Source: Peribacillus simplex (GTDB lineage Bacteria; Bacillota; Bacilli; Bacillales; DSM-1321). Taken from it: a DNA stretch of 64,000 nt. The notes below the pieces were generated by a model, which did no database searches, was not told the origin of the DNA, and saw nothing but the letters and a program-made list of their open reading frames with translations. The position numbers and the translations under genes were made by a program. The DNA lies in NCBI RefSeq assembly GCF_001542915.1, contig NZ_LNNH01000059.1, positions 100,660 to 164,659 of the forward strand, in the 5' to 3' direction. Below, one piece after another: positions 60,138 to 64,000 of the stretch (position 1 is its first letter; each line of letters opens with the position of its first letter).

Positions 60138-60929
60138 GTGGAGAAAAAAGAATGGTATTTTGAATATGAAATCCAAGTCAACCGTCCGGGTTTATTAGGG
60201 GATATATCATCCCTCCTGGGAATGCTGTCCATCAACATCATTACGATAAACGGTGTGGATGAAGGCAGACGCGGTTTACTTTTAAAAGCGGAAGATAGCC
60301 GTAATATAGAAAGATTCGAATCAATCCTCCATACGATGGATACGATAAAGGTCATTAAGCTTAGGGAGCCTAAATTACGTGATCGACTGGCTGTCAGGCA
60401 TGGCCGTTATATCCAGCGCGATGCGGATGAGAAGAACACCTTTAGGTTCGTTCGTGATGAGCTGGGCTTGCTTGTCGATTTTCTGGCCGAGCTGTTTAAA
60501 CAGGAAGGCCATAAATTAATCGGGATACGAGGCATGCCGCGTGTCGGTAAAACCGAATCGATCGTAGCCTCGAGTGTATGTGCAAACAAAAGATGGTTGT
60601 TCGTGTCGTCAACCCTTTTAAAGCAGACCATTCGCAGTCAGCTTATCGAGGATGAATATAATAATGATAATTTGTTCATTTTAGACGGGATTGTTTCCAC
60701 TCGCCGTGCCAATGAGCGGCATTGGCAATTGATTCGTGAAATCATGAGACTTGATGCGGTCAAGGTCATTGAACATCCGGATGTATTTGTCCAAAATACG
60801 GAATATACTCTCGAAGACTTTGATTATATTATTGAGTTGCGAAACAATCCAGACGAGGAAATAACATATGAAGTTGTCGACCAAAAAGACCAGTTTTCGG
60901 GGTCCGATTTTGGTTCCTTTGACTTTTAA
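60138..60929 (+). CDS. ymfK: YmfK, DUF3388 family: ACT-like domain plus P-loop
   Basis: 263 residues. Residues 7-75 look like an ACT domain (YEIQVNRPGLLGDISSLLGM). A second part begins near 95, with a P-loop-like GMPRVGKT at 132-139 and a possible Walker B NLFILDGIV near 180. Start GTG 60138 with SD AAGGAG. Function unknown; always next to rodZ in Bacillus relatives. Confidence 0.88.
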   Translation: MEKKEWYFEYEIQVNRPGLLGDISSLLGMLSINIITINGVDEGRRGLLLKAEDSRNIERFESILHTMDTIKVIKLREPKLRDRLAVRHGRYIQRDADEKNTFRFVRDELGLLVDFLAELFKQEGHKLIGIRGMPRVGKTESIVASSVCANKRWLFVSSTLLKQTIRSQLIEDEYNNDNLFILDGIVSTRRANERHWQLIREIMRLDAVKVIEHPDVFVQNTEYTLEDFDYIIELRNNPDEEITYEVVDQKDQFSGSDFGSFDF

Positions 60930-60946
60930 GATGGCAGGTGTTTGAT

Positions 60947-61855
60947 TTGACTGAGTTAGGTAATCGATTAAAGGAAGCTAGGGAAGCCAAAGGCCTTAGC
61001 TTAGAAGATTTACAGGATTTAACGAAGATCCAAAAGCGTTACCTTGTTGGCATTGAAGAAGGAAATTACAGCATGATGCCTGGAAAGTTCTATGTACGGG
61101 CATTCATCAAGCAATACTGTGAAGCGGTCGGCCTTGATTCAGAAGAGATTTTTGAACAATACAAGAGTGAGGTTCCTTCCGTCTATAGCGAGGAAATACC
61201 GGAACAGCTTTCAAGGGTCCAATCCCGGAAAACCCTACCCGCAGGAGATTCCAAGGTTGTTGAAATGTTACCGAAGATATTGGCAGTCGTTTTGGTCATT
61301 GGTGCGGCCATCTTGATATATGTACTGGTATCGAGCTATATGAGTAAACCGGATGATGCCGATAAAAAGGACGACAAACAGAGTGAATCCGTGGGCTACG
61401 GCAAGAGTGAAGAGTTCGACAAGGAAGAAAAGAATGCAAGCAAGAAACAGAACGAAGAAAAACAACCCGCTTCTTCCGATAAGAAGAATGAAGATGACCT
61501 TGATGCTAAAAAAGATGAAGAAAAGAAAGAGCAAAAACTCGCCGTTATCAGTGCCAGCGGTAAAAATAGCACGTATGAATTGAAAGGTACGGATACCTTC
61601 AAATTAAAAGTGACATCCAAGGGTTCACCATGGGTTGGCATTAAAAATGGTGAAGGCAAGTTGCTTTACCAGGGTACCATCGATAAGGACAAGAGCGAGG
61701 AAATTGATTTCACCAATGAAAAAGAAGCCGTCATCAATATAGGCAGGGCATATGAAACTGAAATTTTTGTGAATGATGAGAAGCTGGAGTATTCCATTTC
61801 ACCGACAGAAGTGAATACGCAATTGGTCACGATACAATTTACGAAAGCCGAATAG
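60947..61855 (+). CDS. rodZ: Cell-shape protein RodZ (YmfM)
   Basis: 302 residues. N-terminal helix-turn-helix domain (1-80, ELGNRLKEAREAKGLSLEDL) that binds MreB in this family, one membrane helix at about 107-127, a very charged Lys/Asp/Glu linker, and a C-terminal beta domain (DUF4115). The start TTG 60947 is 6-7 bases after GGCAGGTG and matches the family start; GTG 60938 is the alternative. Confidence 0.92.
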   Translation: MTELGNRLKEAREAKGLSLEDLQDLTKIQKRYLVGIEEGNYSMMPGKFYVRAFIKQYCEAVGLDSEEIFEQYKSEVPSVYSEEIPEQLSRVQSRKTLPAGDSKVVEMLPKILAVVLVIGAAILIYVLVSSYMSKPDDADKKDDKQSESVGYGKSEEFDKEEKNASKKQNEEKQPASSDKKNEDDLDAKKDEEKKEQKLAVISASGKNSTYELKGTDTFKLKVTSKGSPWVGIKNGEGKLLYQGTIDKDKSEEIDFTNEKEAVINIGRAYETEIFVNDEKLEYSISPTEVNTQLVTIQFTKAE

Positions 61856-61879
61856 TCATCTTATAGATGACTATTTTTT
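61853..61879 (+). terminator. Terminator after rodZ
   Basis: TAGTCATC (61853-61860, overlapping the stop codon) pairs with GATGACTA (61866-61873), followed by six T residues. Confidence 0.9.
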
Positions 61880-62034
61880 CTCTACATACTATTAAGCCGG
61901 GTTTCGGCATATAAGATTGGGTTTTGAGTTAAATTATACATAAATGCACCGGATGGCCCTTCGCCATATCATTTTAAGATCTATAACGCATTGCCCGGCC
62001 CAAAGGGCTGGCGTAAATTTTGGAGGTAAATGTT

Positions 62035-62619
62035 TTGAATCTGCCTAATAAGATTACAGTAGCAAGAATTTGCTTAATACCAGTTTTTTTAATCATCATG
62101 CTCGTCCCTTTTTCATGGGGTACGCTGACATGGGGGGAATACAGCTTGCCAGTTGCACACTTGGCTGGTGCCCTCCTCTTCATAATCGCTTCCACTACGG
62201 ATTGGATCGATGGACATTTTGCAAGGAAATATAATATGATCACTGACTTAGGGAAATTTCTAGATCCTTTGGCGGATAAGCTTCTGGTTTCGGCTGCCCT
62301 GATTGTATTGGTCGATTTGGATTTGATGTACGGTCAATCCTGGATTGCCATTGTCATCATAAGCCGTGAGTTCGCCGTGACGGGATTGCGTCTTGTGCTT
62401 GCCGGCACTGGGGAAGTCGTAGCAGCGAACCAGCTTGGTAAAATTAAAACGTGGGCGCAAATTGTTGCGATTTCGGCATTGTTGCTGCATAACCTTCCCT
62501 TTGCCCTCATTTCACTTCCCTTTGCCAATCTCGCCTTATGGATTGCCTTAATCTTCACGATATGGTCAGGGTTGGATTATTTTGTAAAAAACAAACAAGT
62601 ATTTGTTAATTCCAAGTAA
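62035..62619 (+). CDS. pgsA: Phosphatidylglycerophosphate synthase
   Basis: CDP-alcohol phosphatidyltransferase making PGP from CDP-diacylglycerol. 194 residues, 4-6 membrane helices. The signature D-x2-DG-x2-AR-x8-G-x3-D-x3-D is present (DWIDGHFARKYNMITDLGKF, then LDPLAD). Start TTG 62035 is 8-13 bases after GGAGGTAAAT; the TTG at 62020 overlaps that SD. Uses the product of CdsA. Confidence 0.96.
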   Translation: MNLPNKITVARICLIPVFLIIMLVPFSWGTLTWGEYSLPVAHLAGALLFIIASTTDWIDGHFARKYNMITDLGKFLDPLADKLLVSAALIVLVDLDLMYGQSWIAIVIISREFAVTGLRLVLAGTGEVVAANQLGKIKTWAQIVAISALLLHNLPFALISLPFANLALWIALIFTIWSGLDYFVKNKQVFVNSK

Positions 62620-62641
62620 AACGAATGGTGGTCATGAAAAC

Positions 62642-63874
62642 ATGGATGCAGAAATCATTGCAGTTGGCTCCGAGCTTCTTTTAGGACAAATCAATAATAC
62701 TAATGGGAGATTCTTATCACAGCAGTTTGCCCAAATGGGAATCAATGTTTTTTACCATACTGTGGTTGGGGATAACGATCGTCGTTTGCAGCAAGCAATA
62801 GAGATTGCAGAATCAAGGGCGAACTTGATTGTCTTTACTGGTGGACTAGGTCCCACCAAGGATGATTTAACGAAGGAGACGATTGCTCGCCATATTGGCA
62901 AGAAACTCGTTTTTAACGATGAAGCCCTGCAATCCATCGAAGCTTACTTTCAAAAACGGGAACGGCCGATGACGGAAAATAATAAAAAGCAGGCTCTTGT
63001 TTTAGAAGGCAGTGAAGTGCTGGCAAACGATCATGGCATGGCACCGGGAATGGTTTTGTCCAAATCCGGGATTACATATATGCTCCTGCCTGGGCCACCT
63101 AGTGAAATGGAACCGATGTTTTTAAGTTATGGCTATGAATCGATCATGAATAAATTGGATAAGCATGATCGAATCGATTCGAAAGTACTTCGTTTCTTTG
63201 GCATCGGTGAAGCGGAATTGGAAACGGTGATAGATGATCTACTTGTCAATCAAACGAATCCGACGATTGCACCGTTGGCATCCGAAGGCGAAGTGACATT
63301 AAGGATCACAGCGAAGGACTCGTCCAAACAAAAATGCGAAGAGCTCATTTTATCCGCAGAAAAAGAAATTATGGACAGGGTTGGGAAGTTTTACTACGGA
63401 ACTGATAATACTTCGCTTATAAAGGAACTTGTAAAAGAATTGACGGTCCGCAAGCTTTCGATTGCGGCGGCGGAAAGCTTGACCGGGGGGATGTTTCAGG
63501 AACAGTTGACAACCATCCCGGGTGCCGGTAAGGTCTTCAAGGGCGGCATTGTGAGTTATACGAATGATGCGAAGTCGAGTGTCCTCGGCGTCAGCGGCGG
63601 AATCATTTCCGAGCATGGTGTGGTCAGCGGTGAGTGTGCCAAGGAAATGGCTTCCAATGTCCGGAAAATGCACGATGCGGATGTAGGCATAAGCTTCACG
63701 GGTGTTGCAGGGCCCGATGAACAAGAAGGCAAGCCTGTAGGTACCGTATTCATTGGCATTTCGTATCGTGATGGAAACACGCACTTTAAAGAGTTGAATC
63801 TATCAGGCAGCAGGGAGCAGAACCGCATCAGAAGCGTCAAGTATGGCTGCCATTACTTGCTTAATGATTTGTGA
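62642..63874 (+). CDS. cinA: CinA family protein
   Basis: Competence-damage protein, 410 residues. N-terminal molybdopterin-binding-like domain (EIIAVGSELLLGQI, FTGGLGPTKDD) and a C-terminal NMN-deamidase-like domain (AAESLTGGMFQEQL, VSYTNDAKSSVLGV). ATG 62642 is chosen as it starts the conserved MDAEIIAVGSELL; the SD is modest. Usually co-transcribed with recA, which should lie just outside the window. Confidence 0.95.
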   Translation: MDAEIIAVGSELLLGQINNTNGRFLSQQFAQMGINVFYHTVVGDNDRRLQQAIEIAESRANLIVFTGGLGPTKDDLTKETIARHIGKKLVFNDEALQSIEAYFQKRERPMTENNKKQALVLEGSEVLANDHGMAPGMVLSKSGITYMLLPGPPSEMEPMFLSYGYESIMNKLDKHDRIDSKVLRFFGIGEAELETVIDDLLVNQTNPTIAPLASEGEVTLRITAKDSSKQKCEELILSAEKEIMDRVGKFYYGTDNTSLIKELVKELTVRKLSIAAAESLTGGMFQEQLTTIPGAGKVFKGGIVSYTNDAKSSVLGVSGGIISEHGVVSGECAKEMASNVRKMHDADVGISFTGVAGPDEQEGKPVGTVFIGISYRDGNTHFKELNLSGSREQNRIRSVKYGCHYLLNDL

Positions 63875-63882
63875 ATGAGTGG

Positions 63883-63908
63883 GCAGAGCTTTTATAGCTC
63901 TGCTCAGT
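63883..63908 (+). terminator. Hairpin after cinA
   Basis: GCAGAGC (63883-63889) pairs with GCTCTGC (63897-63903), weak tail TCAGTTTG; first of two tandem hairpins. Confidence 0.55.
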
Positions 63909-63916
63909 TTGTAGAC

Positions 63917-63954
63917 AAAAGGGGTTCGGAATTAAAAAATTCCGAACCCCTTTT
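63917..63954 (+). terminator. Strong terminator after cinA
   Basis: A 17-bp perfect stem (63917-63933 with 63938-63954) around an AAAA loop. A-rich left end and T-rich right end make it usable in both directions. Confidence 0.9.
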
Positions 63955-64000
63955 GAAATTCCTTTGAAATTTTGATCAAAGGTTACGAGATTTGGGCTCT

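Noticed and set aside
63961..63982. CCTTTGA/TCAAAGG repeat at the right edge
   Set aside because: Short and cut off from its context by the window end; could be part of recA control but cannot be judged.

Overview
The window is a continuous piece of a low-to-moderate GC Bacillaceae chromosome. Gene order matches the well-known Bacillus subtilis stretch that runs from the end of the fla/che operon to the edge of recA, and the proteins have the lengths expected for that group. SD sequences are strong (AGGAGG-like), TTG and GTG starts are common, and there are spore genes (dpaA, dpaB, spoIIIE). The organism is therefore an endospore-forming, flagellated Bacillus relative. Peribacillus or a nearby genus is my guess; species cannot be fixed from this window. 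I saw no rRNA or tRNA gene, insertion sequence, prophage or CRISPR array.

Layout: (1) 1-11481, the distal fla/che operon: flhB (cut by the window edge), flhA, flhF, flhG, cheB, cheA, cheW, cheC, cheD, sigD and swrB. (2) 11489-14933, translation and nucleotide genes rpsB, tsf, pyrH, frr. (3) 15329-19403, isoprenoid and envelope genes uppS, cdsA, dxr, rseP. (4) proS and polC, each with its own promoter. (5) 25877-31120, the rimP-nusA-rnpM-rplGA-infB-ylxP-rbfA operon for transcription elongation and 30S maturation. (6) truB, ribF, rpsO, pnp. (7) 36131-38798, ylxY, mlpA, ymxH. (8) 39033-44043, the dipicolinate/diaminopimelate block dpaA, dpaB, asd, dapG, dapA, in which asd, dapG and dapA feed the precursor used by dpaAB in the mother cell. 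(9) rnjB, tepA, ylzJ, spoIIIE. (10) One lone minus-strand gene (49699-49998). (11) 50310-56026, a GntR regulator and a BMP-family nucleoside ABC importer. (12) 56251-63874, ymfF, ymfH, ymfI, ymfJ, ymfK, rodZ, pgsA, cinA; recA is expected just beyond the right edge.

Most of the window is conserved housekeeping DNA. I found no convincing wholly new system. The parts that deserve a second look are regulatory: a three-arm repeat that can form two competing hairpins inside the importer operon (52349-52428), an 18-bp palindrome between the promoter and start of the GntR gene (50265-50282), a near-consensus CodY box before the importer lipoprotein gene (51132-51146), a weak hairpin just after the rimP-nusA promoter, and two candidate small ORFs (15103-15207 and 8093-8176) that lie in gaps which are much shorter in B. 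subtilis as I recall it.
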